Origin: Taxillus chinensis
Taxonomy: Eukaryota > Streptophyta > Magnoliopsida > Santalales > Loranthaceae
DNA length: 64,000 nt
Reading direction: 5' to 3'
Assembly (NCBI GenBank): GCA_023512835.1
Contig: CM042090.1
Location: 56,407,865 to 56,471,864, forward strand
Shown here one piece after another: positions 1 to 12,317 of this stretch; positions within the stretch are counted from its first letter, which is position 1; every line of letters begins with the position of its first letter. The position numbers and the translations under genes are program-made. Under the pieces are notes generated by a model. That model searched no databases and was not told where the DNA came from. It saw only the letters and a list, made by a program, of their open reading frames with translations.

Positions 1-272
1 CCTCCAAATGCTCTAGAATTTCACCACAAGCCTTGGAACAATATCAGGAAGGCTCCCATGCAAAAATCTCCTTGCACGTGAAAAGCATTCTCACGTGCAT
101 TCTCACATGCACTCCCAATTGGGCTCAAACTTTGCCTCTTGCTTGCTTATCAACATACAAGATGATTAAGCCAAAGTGTGTGGAAAGAAAACTCCCTAAA
201 ACCCAACAATTTCCACCCAAAACGGCAAAACTGTGACTAACTCCTCACATCCCAAAAATACGGGTCATTACA
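1..272 (-). repeat. Partial LTR of a GYP-A family gypsy element, reversed
   Basis: This stretch is the reverse complement of the first part of the LTRs starting at 19424 and 38306 (TGTAATGACCCGC start). The LTR begins at 272, seen on the plus strand as ...CGGGTCATTACA, and runs leftward off the window. It contains the same CACGTG motifs as the full copies. Whether it is a 5' LTR, a 3' LTR or a solo LTR cannot be decided because the other end is outside the window. Confidence 0.85.
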
Positions 273-799
273 GGTGGATTTTAGTGAATTAGGTTTGATG
301 ATTACATGATTGACCAAGTCTGCAATTGTCGGATTGGTTGTTTTCCTCTGTCACTTTATTCCCATGGACCAAATGGAATAAAAACTTTAACCTTTCTTAA
401 CATGGACCAAATGTGGGATTGATGGGTGATGACCAATATGAAAATAGAATTTAATTGATGGATTTAAGAACAAGTACCATAACCAGAGTATTATGGGACA
501 ATGGTTGGTGAAGTTGTGACCCTAGATCCTTAATATAATTGATATCTTCAACTTAAGTGTTTTCGTCAACAGTTTGCTAATCTTCCAGTTCTATAATTTT
601 TCATGTCTAGGACTTAGATTACAATCAAAACAAAAATCGATTATCCAGACATAAAAAGAGACCTTGTTAGCCTAGTGCTCACGGCTTGACAACAACAACT
701 ATCTCCCTGTGGGTTTGATAACCGGAGTTTAAATACTTCACTTTATTACTTCACCAGTGCACTGGCTACAAAAGCTATCGAATTAATTTATTTAGGTCA
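273..799. other. Unassigned sequence between two LTR fragments
   Basis: I see no coding signal, RNA gene or clear repeat family here. The motif CATGGACCAAATG occurs twice (about 363 and 401). The sequence joins the truncated COP-D LTR at about 800 and may be the flank in which a deletion removed most of that LTR. Confidence 0.4.
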
Positions 800-1070
800 C
801 ATGGGTAAAATTTGGTACCATTTGGAGCTCAAAATCTCTAGATTGCTTCACAATTATATGTGCACGACTGGATGAACTATCAGTCGTGCAAATGATATCT
901 GCTTCTCTGGACCTCCTCTTTCATGTGGTGCAATTTGGTCTTGAATGGATGTCTACTTCTATCTTCATTTAAGGTTGACAATAAGGATTGTAGCTGACAC
1001 CACTGTGGTTGACAACAATGACAACACAATCAGCTATGCCAACTCTCAATAACTCACGTTGGGAATAACA
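800..1070 (-). repeat. Truncated 3' LTR of COP-D
   Basis: This matches the last part of the 44280-45993 LTR (compare 800-1070 with about 45722-45993), ending GGGAATAACA on the plus strand. Only about 271 of 1714 bp remain; similarity stops near CATGGGTAAAA. The terminal TG of the LTR in minus orientation is at 1070. Confidence 0.8.
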
Positions 1071-1082
1071 ATCTCCTCCTTT
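1071..1082 (-). other. Polypurine tract of COP-D
   Basis: On the minus strand the purine run AAAGGAGGAGAT lies immediately before the LTR start TGTTATTCCC, which is the expected position of the plus-strand DNA primer of an LTR retrotransposon. Confidence 0.7.
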
Positions 1083-1583
1083 GGAATTGTTGGCAACCAC
1101 TTGTCTCTCCACTTTGACATCTTGGCACTTTGTCATTCACTTCACCATTGCTAACTATCTTAAAGCCGCTAGAAAAACCAACCCCTGAAAAACACATAAC
1201 GGGTTCAACTTTGCTGGAGCCTGTTGAACTATAGAATATAGACTTCGATCATAAACATCCCCTTCAATATCATATTACACCTCATGCAAAAACAATTCTG
1301 TGTGCGATCGGACACACACTCCCCTATATATGATATCTCATATTAATCTTGCACTCTACTTTGTTGTAGACCTTCCTTTGTCAGAGGCTAGTTCTCCCCC
1401 TAGAAACAACTCCCATGATAGAAGGTCAACTCCCCCTTTCTAGGACATCTCTCCCCCTTTGACAACAATTCCAAAGAATTCAATTAGTGTTCACCACAAC
1501 ACATCCTCTGCAAAGTAGATACCACTGGAAAGAACTAGGGGTTCTCATAGGAACCTGGAGGGTATCCAGGGTAAATGCTACTC

Positions 1584-3820
1584 CCTCAATGAGAGGGATA
1601 CACACTGACACTAGCTCGATGTTGCTCAAACAATTCTTGTGGCAGAGGCTTAGTAAATATGTCAGCTATCTGTTGCTTGCTGACTACAAAGTCCAATTGA
1701 ATAATCTTCCTCTCCACTTTTTCTCTCTGAAAATGATATCTGATGTCGATGTGCTTACACCTGGAATGATGAACACTATTCTTACTCAAATTTATGGCAC
1801 TCTGATTGTCACATTTTATCATGGTTGTGCCTGCAACTCCTCTAGTCAAGTCTCTGAGCTGTCTCTTCATCCAGATCACCTGAGTGCATGCTGAAGCTGC
1901 TGCTATATATTCTTCCTCTGTAGTACTCAAAGACACACTCTCTTGCTTCTTACCGTGCCAGGAAACACATTTGTTGCCCAAAAAGAATGCTCCACGTGAT
2001 GTGCACTTTCTATCATCTCTGCAACCTGCCCAATCAGCATCACTGTAAGCAACCAATGTTAAATCTATATTTTCTGAATACCAAAGCCCATAATCACTGG
2101 TCCCCTTCACATATCTCAGAATTCTCTTCACTGCAGTCATGTGTGACTCTTTTGGATTAGCTTGATATCGTGCCACAAGACAAACTGCCTGCATGATATC
2201 TGGTCGTGTGGCTGTCAAGTATAATAAACTACCAATCATGCTCCTATAATGCTTCTGTTCCACACTTAGGCCCTCTTCATCCTTAGAAATCTGACAACCT
2301 ACCTCCATAGGGGTAGAAATAGGCTTACAATCTGACATGCCAAACTTTTGCAGCATATCTCTCATATACTTTGCTTGAGAGATGAATATACCAATCTTCT
2401 TCTGTTCCACTTGCAGACCCAAAAAGTATGATAGCTCCCCTATCATAGACATCTTAAATTCTACTTGCATCAATTCGGAAAATTTCTTGCACAAATCTTC
2501 ACTGTCACCGGCAAAGATTGTATCAACAACATACACAATCACTGCAAGCTGACCTTTATCACTCTTTCTGATATATAAGTTGCTGTCTACTGTACCTTTC
2601 TTGAATTGAAGTCTTCTAAGATACTTATCAAGCCTTGAATACCATGCTCGTGGTGCCTACTTTAAGCCATACAGAGCTTTCATCAATATGCATACCTTGG
2701 TTTCATCATCTCCAAGTATGAAACCATCTGGCTGTTCCATATAGACTTCTTCTTCCAAATCTCCATTCAAGAAGGCTGACTTCATGTCCATGTGAAAATT
2801 CTAATATTTTAGATGTGCAGCAACTGCCAAAAACATCCGGACACTTTCTAACCTCGCAACAGGGGCAAAAATTTCATCAAAGTTAACTCCTTCCACCTGT
2901 GAATAGCCTTTACAAACTAGTCGTGCTTTGTTTCAAATGATTTTGCCATCCTTATTCATCTTGTTTCTATAGACCCATTTACAGTCAATCACATTCTTGT
3001 TCTTGGGTCTATCCACTAGCTCCCATGTGTTATTTTTCTCAATTTGGTCGAGCTCCTCATCCATAGCCTTGATCCAAAAAGGATCATCTTGAGCCTCTCC
3101 AACTGATGTAGGCTCAACCTGTGATGTTAAAGTCGTAGCTTGAATTTGTCTTCTAGTCCTCACTGGTGCATTGACATCACCAATGATTTGTGCTCTTCCA
3201 TCTTCAACCACTTGAGAGTTCGCTGAACTCTTCTTCCATCTAGTTGACTGTAATTCTGTATCATCAGCTTTCTTCTTCCTTCTAGTTGACTGTGATTCTG
3301 TATCATCAGCTTTTGACTCTGAATCACTATCACTGCCAAAGCCTGCCACTTCCTTATCTTCATTGGTAGTGGTCACAGTAGACTCTACTTATCCAGTGGA
3401 TCATCAACCATTATTGTTGTAGTCTCTTCTGAGTTCTGTATCTTTACAACCTTCACATCACAACTCTCAACCAACTTCTATAACCTATAATTATAAATCT
3501 TGTACGCTTTGTTGGTGTAAGAGTAACCCAAAAACATCCCTTTATCGTCTTTCTTATCAAACTTTCCGATAGGATCCTTCCTCTTGACATAACATGGGCT
3601 TCCAAACACTCTGAAGTGTTTCACTGTTGCTTTATGCCCATACCATAATTCATATGGAGTCTTGGTAGAATTAGACCGTAACAAGGTTTTGTTTTGCATA
3701 TATGCTGCAACCTGTGTGGCCTCCTTCCAAAATCTTTATGGAATGTTATTATCTATCATTATAGTTCTTGCCATTTCCATAACAGCTCTGTTCTTCCTTT
3801 CTACCACTCCATTCTACTGT
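1584..3820 (-). pseudogene. COP-D pol remnant: integrase C-terminus, reverse transcriptase, RNase H
   Basis: Reading down the minus strand, 3820-3690 encodes an integrase piece with NGVVERKNRAV and RFWKEA, 3699-3478 continues it (TPYELWYGHK, GYSYTNKAYK), then an acidic linker (about 3376-3160), the reverse transcriptase ([18 protein letters not shown] near 2790, GLK-stop-APRAWY near 2660) and a 318-codon open stretch at 2542-1586 with SYFLGLQVEQ, YSDADWAGC, STTEEEYIA and ADIFTKPL, the normal copia RNase H end. The catalytic YVDD box is YVVD, so the enzyme would be inactive. Stops at the positions of Q or W codons (for example in QQ-stop-NGVV) and frame breaks show long decay. The left end is cut by COP-C at 3820/3821. 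Confidence 0.88.
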
Positions 3821-4620
3821 TGTTGGATCAAGCCCAGAATTTGGATAATGCTGAGAAAGCCCTATGTAATTTGATTTGAGACCGTTGTTGTTTTATCTTA
3901 AGTCATTGCAGAAGATATGACCTTTATCCGGATTTACACTCGTGAGAGCAAAGCTAAGGACAGGATACATATTCCTAATCCAGGTGAGAATGAGTGTCGT
4001 CAAACACTTGGTATATAACCAAGTCTTTACTTCATACGGAATAAGGATCATTCGTGCGAACTAAGTACCTAAAATCTACAGATTAAGAAATCCGCACCTA
4101 ATACTTCAAATGGACTAAGTCAAATGGATGCGGAGTAAGAATCTTAGTCTACAAAGTCGCACGGAATAAGAGAGTCGTCACAGAGTTGATGTAAGGACCC
4201 GTACCTTGAGTTAGTCACAGTTTTGCCTTCTGAGTAGTTTTTCTAGATTTTGACCTAGTGAATGGGCTCAAATGAATTTACGTGCAAAAGGAAAGATGCT
4301 TAGAATGATGTCCTCTATCTACCACAGAAGTTTCAGGCCAAACAGACGTGTATGTGAGGTGCACGTGAAATGGGTCCAATTCACGTGCAAGTGTGGTTGT
4401 CTTCTAAATGATGCAAGGAGGCTAGGGGTGAAGTTTGAGAGCATTTGGAGTGCATATGGAGTTGCACGTGAATTGGGGAATTCACGTTCAAATTGGCGTG
4501 CAGCCATATTTTTGCATGGTTCCTTTGGTTTTGACATTCTAATGAACTTTCTCCAAAGGACCATGTTGAAATTCTGAGTATTTTGGCCTATATGGGTGCG
4601 GCAAGGTGCTAACTTGTGTA

Positions 4621-4697
4621 ATCAAAACTACGTCGTTTTGATGCTGGGTTTCACTTAATCAAAACTACGTCGTTTTGATGTTGTGTTGTCTATATAA
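4621..4697 (+). promoter_or_regulatory. LTR promoter: paired ACGT palindromes and TATA box
   Basis: Two 22-bp palindromes, each with arms ATCAAAAC and GTTTTGAT around TACGTC, start 37 bp apart at 4621 and 4658. A TATATAA box follows at 4691. ACGT cores are typical plant bZIP sites. The same arrangement is seen at 6593/6630, 13053/13090, 19842/19879, 38713/38750 and 40146/40182, each just upstream of a TATA box. Confidence 0.6.
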
Positions 4698-4752
4698 GGA
4701 GGAGAAGCCCCTCTGTTTTAGGGTGAGGGTTTGTTGCTCCACCAACCGTCGC

Positions 4753-4810
<58 letters not shown>

Positions 4811-5245
4811 AGGAGAGCTTCTGGTGGCTGCCGGAGCATCTTGCGTTGGTGGTCGGTGTCTTGCGTGGAAGCGGGAGCAGGAGAACACACAAGGTAGGGG
4901 TTTGTTCTTCCTAAGTCCTTCTCTTGTCCTAGGGTTCCAGGCGAGTTTCGGTTATACCTGTTATATATAAATATGTAATCCATATAGGTGTGATCTCCTA
5001 TATGGATGTTGGCCTTCAATGGCGATTTTGGTGTTTCTGGTGTTTGTGTGATGCATGAAAAGTGTTCGATAAAATGCCTGTATGACATGCCTACTACATG
5101 TTTGAGAAAATGCCTGTGTGACTGGGTTTATGAGCCTGTGAATTTATGTACACCAACTATTTGGTTTTATACCTGTGAGGCTTTGCATGCTAAGTGTTTG
5201 GTGTTATGTCTGTGTGACTAAGTGTGGCTATGTGTCTTTGTGTTC

Positions 5246-5461
5246 TTGGAACCCGGTGGTCGTGGAAGCCTGGGACTGTTCTTGGAACCCGGTGGTGTGG
5301 AAGCCTGGGGATCGTTCTTGGAACCCGGTGGCCGTGGAAGCCCGGGACTGTTCTTGAAACCCGGTGGCTGTGGAAGCCCAGGACTGTTCTTGGAACCCGG
5401 TGGCTATGGAAGCCCGGGACTGTTCTTTGGAACCCGGTGGCTGTGGAAGCCCGGGAGTGTT
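5246..5461 (+). repeat. 36-bp minisatellite in the GYP-B 5' LTR, six units
   Basis: Six head-to-tail units of about 36 bp share the core GGAACCCGGTGGCCGTGG followed by AAGCCCGGGACTG. Because 36 is a multiple of three, all three forward frames stay open across it, giving artificial Gly/Pro/Trp-rich open frames. Related arrays: 7345-7599 (7 units), 13679-13895 (6), 20535-20722 (5), 39421-39493 (2). Confidence 0.9.
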
Positions 5462-5961
5462 TATGTACCAGCCTGTGTATGATTGTATTTGCTGCTATAA
5501 CCTGTAATTATATCTGGTGGAATAATTGTATCACAACACAGCACTTGTACACAAGGCATGTAGATATTAGGTGCATGGGATGGGTTGGGGAGACATGATC
5601 CCTACTGAGCTGTGGTTGCTCACCCCTCCTACCATGTTGTTTTCTTTACAGGAACCTACAGGCGTTAGGTGGGAACACCAAGGGGGAAGTCCTGCTTGTT
5701 GGCTTGCTTATTATTATTCGAGTTATACTGTTTTTCTTTATGTAAGCTTTGTAACCCCAGTGGGGAGATTGTAATGTGGAGTTCAATGTAATAAGAGTAT
5801 GTTTCGGACGTATTTGCTATGTTTGGACTCAATAAATATAAGATTATTCTCTTAATATAAAGTGTGAGTTATATGTTGTATTCTAACCCCTCTATCCAAC
5901 TTGGGTAAAGGGGGGGTCACGTTCCGGTCTCCTCGGGTTGGAAATCCGGGGCGTGACAATA

Positions 5962-5977
5962 TGGTATCAGAGCATGG
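5962..5977 (+). other. Primer binding site of GYP-B
   Basis: TGGTATCAGAGCATGG begins three bases after the 5' LTR and matches the usual complement of the plant initiator Met-tRNA 3' end. Confidence 0.85.
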
Positions 5978-7026
5978 TCTAGTTGGCCTAGGGTAGTGGG
6001 CGGACTTGGTTATCTTGGGTCCTTTGGAGTAGCCTGGAGGGACGTGCCTGATCAACACGGTCCTCTTGGAGCCTCCAAGGTGTACTTGGGGTAGTCCAGT
6101 CTTGTGGTAGGATTTGCATGCATTGGCATTAGGGCACTAGTTGCATTGGTTGTTGTATGTTGTAAGGACCCGTACCTTGAGTTAGTCAGTTTTGCCTCCT
6201 GAGTAGAGTTTATTTTAGATTTTGACCTAGTAAATGGACTCCAATGAATTCACGTGCAAAAGGAAAGATGCTTAGAATGTTGTCCTCTATCTACCACAGA
6301 AGTTTCAGGCCAATTGGACATGTATGTGAGGTGCACGTGATATGGGTCCAATTCACGTGCAAGTGTGGTTGTCTTCTAAATGATGCAAGGAGGCTAGGGG
6401 TGAAGTTTGAGAGCATTTGGAGTGCATATGGAGTTGCACGTGAATTGGGGAATTCACGTTCAAATTGGCGTGCAGGCATATTTTTGCATGGTTCCCTTGG
6501 TTTTGACATTCTAAGGAACTTTCTCCAAAGGACCATGTTGAAATTCTGAGTATTTTGGCCCATATGGGTGCGGAAAGGTGCTAACTTGTGTGATCAAAAC
6601 TATGTCATTTTGATCCTGGGTTTCACTTAATCAAAACTACGTCGTTTTGATAGTGGGAGGCCTATATAAGGATGAGGAGACTCCTTGTTCTAGGGTTAGG
6701 GGTTTTTCGGCCACTGCACTTGTCGTGGAGAGAGAGAGCTAGAGAGAGGGAAAGGGGGGAGAAGCCTGGTTCTTTGCCGGAGCATCTTGCGTGGGGACGA
6801 CGGCATCTAACGCGGGAGCAAGGAGGATCTTCTTTAAGGTAGGGGTTCTGTTTTCTTATACCCGATCCGGGGTTAGGCCTGTGGTGAATTACCCGTTGGA
6901 TATTGTCCTTGTTATCATACTATTTATACGTAAATTCATATAGGTGTGATCTCCTATATGAATGTTGGCCTTCAATGGCGTGTTGTTTGGATATATGTAT
7001 ATATGCCTGCCAAGTGTTTGACATAA

Positions 7027-7185
7027 TGCCTGTGAGGGCAGTGCATGTTATGTGTTTGAGGTAATGCCTGTGAGGTCGTGCATGTTGTGTGTTTGAGGTA
7101 ATGCCTGTGAGGTGCATGTTATGTGTTTGAGGTAATGCCTGTGAGGCCGTGCATGTTATGTGTTTGAGGTAATGCCTTGTGAGGC
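7027..7185 (+). repeat. Tandem repeat of about 37 bp in the solo LTR
   Basis: Four to five imperfect units read GCCTGTGAGG, a variable GTCGTGCATG part and TTATGTGTTTGAGGTAAT. The same unit appears more degenerate in the other LTRs (for example 5090-5220 and 20280-20500). Confidence 0.75.
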
Positions 7186-7344
7186 CACGCACGTCCAGGT
7201 GTGTTAGATTATGTCCGTGTGGTCGGGTTTATGAGCTTGTGGATATATGCATGCTAAGTGTTCGATGTTATTCCGTGTGACTAAGCATACTAAGTGTTTG
7301 ATGTTATGCCTGTATGGCCATGTGTGTTTGCGTGTTTGCTTGTA

Positions 7345-7599
7345 CACCCGGTGGTCGTGGAAGCCCGGGACTGTTTTGTGGAACCCGGTGGTTGTGGAAG
7401 CCCGGGATCGTTTTATGGAACCCGGTGGTTGTGGAAGCCCGGGACTGTTTTGTGGAACCTGGTGGTCGTGGAAGCCCGGGACTGTTTTGTGGAACCCGGT
7501 GGTTGTGGAAGCCCGGGATCTGTTTGTGGGACCCGGTGGTGTGGAAGCCCGGGACTGTTCTTGAAACCCGGTGGCTGTGGAAGCCCGGGAGTGTTTATG
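7345..7599 (+). repeat. 36-bp minisatellite in the solo LTR, seven units
   Basis: Seven contiguous units with core ACCCGGTGGTTGTGGAAG; most linkers are TTTTGTGG rather than the TTCTTGG form of GYP-B, so this array has been homogenised separately. Confidence 0.88.
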
Positions 7600-9598
7600 T
7601 ACCAGCCCATGTATGATGATTGTGTTTCTTTTATATAACTGTAACTATATCTGGTGGAATAATTGTATCACGACACAAAGACTTGTACACAAGGCATGTA
7701 GATATTAGGTGCATGGGATGGGTTGGGGAGACATGATCCCTACCGAGTTTGTGGTTGCTCACCCCTCCTACCATGTTGTTTTCTTTACGGGAACCTACAG
7801 GCGTTAGGTGGGACCCCAAGGTGGAAGACCATCTTCATTATATTGTTCTCTTCTGAAATGTAATTTTATGATTTATGTAACCCCAGGGAGGGAAATGTAC
7901 TGAGGGATTGAATTGTAGTAAGGAACATGGTTGTTTTTGTGAACCTTTAATGTTTGGAATTAAATAAAGGTGACTTGTTTGATTTACTGAAATTGTTAGA
8001 CTTGCTTGTGGCATCCAGTAATCCAACCCCGTTGCCCTCTGTGTGGGTGAACGGGGAGTCACGTACCGGTTTCCTCGGGTTGGAAATCCGGGGCGTGACA
8101 TATGTGAAGGTGTGGATACCTGTGAAAATTTTAATTGTGATAAAAGAAAAAAATGAATAATGTGATAAGGTGTGAACTGTGCAACTCTGATTTTATTTGA
8201 AGTACCTTGAGCATGACTACAAGGAAAGGTCCTTGTTTAATTGAACTGTGTGCTTGTGGAATGGCTGCTTGTGCAATGTGGTTTAATGAGAACTGAAATG
8301 TGTGTAGTGTGTGTAATTGCATGGATAAATGGTTTGAATGTGATAAAGTTTCAATTGTGCAACTCTGAAATTTTGTGATGGTTCGAGCATGAAAACATGG
8401 AAAAGAATTTGTGGTATTGAAACTGAGTGCTTGTGAACTTGAAGCTTGTGAAATGTGAACGAACGGAAGATAAAATAAAATAAAAGAAAATATAATAAGG
8501 TTAGTGTTCTATGAATGACTGAGTATGTGCCTTTGTATGGTATTGTGTGGAGGAAGTGATGTTGTGTTCAAAACGATGAGATATCCACTTAAGTATAAAT
8601 TATATGTGCAATGTAAAGGTGTGAACTTGTTGTAAGGGTGTGAACTTGTATAGTCTGTGATGTGCATCCATGAATTTGTGTGGTGATAATGCATGTTTTG
8701 AGGTTAGTTATAGCTCAGCATGCTTAGTCGGTAATGGTATTGAAATTGTTGAGTGATTACCTGGGGCGCTGCCTTTTCGTGGAGCCAATGTCTCCGAAAA
8801 TTGTGACCTGTACGACTATTGAGGTAGCAGAGAAGCTTGCCCCTCAGGCTGGGCAAATGGGTGAGCTACAGGATGTAAGTAATGATCCCAAGGTTGGCAT
8901 CTTAAGCCTGGTAATTCAAGAGTTGAAGGATGAAATTCGACAATTGATTAAGAGCGAGGTACACCGAAAGCTATCAACCCACATCATCGGGGGGAGCTTG
9001 GGTGAAGATTAATTGAAGCATAGTTATCCTGATTAGCGGAAAGGGGCTCAAGAGGTAGAGACCAGTTTTCCAAAGGGGTTGTTCTTGCAGTGGACAACCG
9101 GGACATTGGAAAAGAGTATGGCAGGGAGGAGTACTAATGTCGCATCTGTGCTCCAGACAGCTTGTTTTGGTAAAGCAAGGCATGGTGCTAGAGGACTGGC
9201 TCAGCGAGCTAGGGATAAAGCAAAAAAATAATAATAATAATAATTCAAACCTTGTTTGGGGGCCGAAGACTACCAAGTGAGGCTAGGAGGAGAGCATGGC
9301 AGAACTTTCCTTAGTCAAGGGTACGATTTTGATTCTCGCGTGTTAAGATTTCTGTTTAGTGGTGGTGTCGTATTCCTTTAATGATAGTGATCGGTTGAGT
9401 CTCGTGCGGATTAGGTGAGGCTGGGTGAACCTTTGATTGCTTGAGTTTCTAGCAATTTAATTAAGACACTTGTGATAGAGGGTATTTTCGCTGGGTGGGC
9501 TCTTGAGCCACTTGTTTTATGTTAGGTGAGGCTTAGAAGGTCGTTTGAGTTACCATTTTGGATGGACGTAGTTGGGGACCTACTAGAGAATAAAAGAG

Positions 9599-9601
<3 letters not shown>

Positions 9602-9648
<47 letters not shown>
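9602..9648. repeat. (TA)n microsatellite
   Basis: About 23 uninterrupted TA units inside the GYP-B internal region. Confidence 0.95.
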
Positions 9649-9650
<2 letters not shown>

Positions 9651-12227
9651 CACCAAAAGACTAATAAATTACATATGGTTATAAACAGATGTCGGAAAGA
9701 GTTGGTGGTTTTAGTGTTGTCTGAAGTGTTAACCGTGTCTTTGTGTGGTAGCCAATTTTGGGCGCCCGTGTGTGAGGAAAGTAATAAATGTTACTGTGTT
9801 ACCCCTAATACTCTGGCGTAGGTGAGATTACGTCTAGGTAGTGTGTGACCCTGCTGTGGCAACCTTGAGTAATAGAAATGTGTTTTCATGTGAGTAGAGG
9901 TTTCTGTAGATGTGCTACCTAAGAACCTTTCCAAGTGTCAAGGTTGAGGGAGGAAGTTGCCACTAGTATAACCCACTCCTTAGGTCATTGAGATCTAAAT
10001 TGATTGGCGAGAGTGGTATGTGGTTTTAAGGTTCTTATGGGTGTCCTGTGGAGGTGGCTGCAAATTCTTGGGTGGCCAAATATTGACCATGTGTCATGCT
10101 GGTGGTGTGTGAAAGACCTTGGGTAATGTTCATAGGGTATGTGGTGAAATGGGTTTGCATATGTATACAAATGTGATGAGTTCTGGAACTAGGTTATGAG
10201 TGAGTTTATAGGATCGTGCCCAGGAACCCAATCGGTGCAAGCGGTGCAAGCGGCGAGATTGGGCAGGCCTTGTTTGGGTTTTTCCTCATAATTTGGAGAC
10301 ATCTTCTGAGGGGTTGAGGATGTACTCCTGGTGGTAGGACTATTCCGTTAATCCATGTCGTGTGGGTAATAGGCTTAAAAGAGGCGAGGAGGTGGGAGCT
10401 AGTATGTCCTCTCTTACATGTGTTCTACACAGTAGTTTATTTCGTGTGTTGTGGTTGTTTTGTTTTGTTGTGTGTGTTGCATATGTGTTAAAGGGGTATA
10501 GGAAAGTTCTTATGTGTGGGTCTCGTGGCAGACATATGCAGAGGAGTAGGAGGTGATGCATGCGCATATTATGTGCGGTGTGGGATGAAGAGGGGTGTTA
10601 TGTGTAATGTTGATGCTATTCCTTGTCACGTGTGATGGCATGCTAAGTTAACGTGTGAAAGTATTGATGAGTTGTGATTCACTGAATGGAGTCAGATGTG
10701 AGTTTTGCTTGTAAGGGGTATTAGTGCTACTCCTTTGGGGGAGATTTGTGTCCTGCGGCTATTATGGGGTCTTCATGCTACATAGGTTCTTCTTGAAAGT
10801 CTTTCGTGTGCATTTTTATGCTGTAAGTGAGATGGTCCACGTCATCAAGGTGTTGGTGTGTTTGGGAGCTACGTGAATGTCCCGAATCAGGAGTTCGCAT
10901 GACTTGTTTCCTGTGCCTACCCGGAGGAATTGTAGTGACCACATTAAACTGAGGTTAGAGCCTGAGTATTTCTTGGTCCATTTGAGTGTTTTGTTGGCGT
11001 TGTTGTCATGTTGCAGGTAGGAGAGTTTTCCATGGTGGAGAGAGCTATGTTGTTGGTACCTCCCCATCGTCAAAGGATTCCTCTCACATGGAGGCGTTAT
11101 CACTGGGGTTGTAACATAAGCCTCAGTTAGGGAAGGTTGTGTGGGACCTTGGTGGATCCCTATTTGACCGTAGTCAGAGAGGTGTTATTTGTGTGGCATT
11201 CTGGTTCATGGGATTCTTTAGTAGATTCTCAACGTTGGTGACTGGTGTTAACCCGATAGTAGTTTTTGGTCTTGCCGTGGTTGTGTCTGGTACTGAATTT
11301 GTCATCCCTGGACTCCATTGGGCGTCATGTTGACTGTAACCGAATGGAAACTTCATCCTAGTATCGCTGTGTCCTGGATTGTAAGCTGTGGAGAGCCATC
11401 ATTGGTGTTGGTTAGGTTTTACTGTGGCTTGCTAGCGGATGTATTCTTCGAATCCCTAAGCCTGTTCGGCGTTAGCATGAGGGGCCTCAGCTGTGCAGCT
11501 AGTGCTGCTGTGGTGACATCCCTATGTAGGACTGCGATTGTGGTTTACATCATGCTCTTATCCCGTTTGTTTATATTTCATTGTGACCTCCTGGTGCTTG
11601 CTGTAAGGGTGAGGTCTACATCTGGGGTGTGGCTGCATGGTAAATTGTTGGTGTCCGTTGCATCCAATCTTGGTGGCGGGTTACTGTTGGGGTACCTTTA
11701 ATTGGGGAGTGTTGGTTCTATTGTGATGCGCGTAGGCTGATGGTGTTGGCCTTGTTTGGTTGTTGGGATCTTAGCGAATTTGTGGGATGTTTCTCGACCT
11801 CACTGTTGTCCGACTTGCTCACTTGAGTTGTTGTCGGCGCGCTACTTAACTACACTCTAGTTCTTGATATGCTCATGAGTCTTACGCTAGTGTTGGCTTT
11901 AATATCGTTAATGCATTATGTATTGCTTTGATCTCATTGTGGTGTTTGCAATTTGGTTTCTCTTTTCGAGGACGAAAAGTCCAAAGGTGGGAAGGTTGTG
12001 AGGGAATTTCCAACGGATGCGTTTGTATGGTGTTGGCGAATGGACAGTGGAACGTTCAATGTGCAGTAGTGTTTGTGCTGTGAGTTGATCTGTGACCGTC
12101 GTGCCATGTAATTACTTGCGACACGTGCTATGTGTGTTTTTGTGTGATATCTTCAGTCGCAAGTATGTGGATGGTTGTGGGCAAGGTGCATCAGCTTGTG
12201 CGTTATGGAAGGTGTGTTGTCTTTTCG

Positions 12228-12317
12228 AGGATGGCACGTCCTGCGAAGAAGACATGGGAACGTGCGTCTATGGTGCGTGAGCAGCACCGAGAGTTGTTCG
12301 AGGACGAACAATCTTAA
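12228..12317 (+). pseudogene. C-terminal pol scrap in GYP-B
   Basis: The frame ending at 12317 reads KKTWERASMVREQHRELF then EDEQS and a stop, matching the end of GYP-A pol (ETWERESLMHEQHPELF then EDEHS, 37948-38012). It is the only clearly recognisable coding remnant of the element and shows that GYP-B derives from a Tekay-type chromovirus by loss of nearly all gag-pol. Confidence 0.7.

Larger units (their letters stand above)
4190..5958 (+). repeat. 5' LTR of GYP-B
   Basis: It starts TGTAAGGACCCGTACC and ends GGGGCGTGACA. In order it holds three CACGTG boxes, two ACGT-core palindromes (4621-4642 and 4658-4679), a TATA box (TATATAA, 4691-4697), a (GA)n tract (4753-4808), a region of loosely repeated GTGTTTGATGTTATGCCTGTG-like units (about 5050-5220) and six 36-bp minisatellite units (5246-5461). 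A 101-codon open frame inside it is shared by sister LTRs but resembles no protein I know. Confidence 0.9.
6161..8100 (+). mobile_element. Solo LTR of a GYP-B relative inside GYP-B
   Basis: A complete LTR (TGTAAGGACCCG ... GGGGCGTGACA, 1940 bp) without internal sequence, flanked by the duplication TATGT (6156-6160 and 8101-8105). The uninterrupted site is seen in GYP-A near 26165 (TTGTATGTGAAGG). It carries the ACGT palindromes, TATA box (6663-6669), four to five 37-bp GCCTGTGAGG units (7027-7185) and seven 36-bp minisatellite units (7345-7599). It probably formed by LTR-LTR recombination removing a whole element. Confidence 0.9.

Noticed and set aside
4272..4577. A 101-codon open frame (starting MNLRAKGKMLRM) repeated at 6244, 12704 and 39798
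   Set aside because: It lies in the U3 part of family B LTRs, has no known protein similarity, and its copies follow LTR homology rather than codon constraint.
4665..4914. Arg-Glu or Ser-Leu repeat frames on both strands (also 13107-13495, 28200-28305)
   Set aside because: They are translations of (GA)n or (CT)n microsatellites.
5222..5598. Long overlapping frames of Gly/Pro/Trp-rich repeats (also at 7247-7638 and 13612-14036)
   Set aside because: They are the 36-bp minisatellite read in three frames; 36 is divisible by three, so stops are avoided mechanically.
7345..7599. Regular 36-bp repeats resembling a CRISPR array
   Set aside because: Units are contiguous without spacers, lie in a plant LTR, and there are no cas genes.
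11139..11701. Val/Leu/Ser-rich frames in the GYP-B interior
   Set aside because: No retroelement or host motif, and the G/T-rich composition produces such frames by chance.
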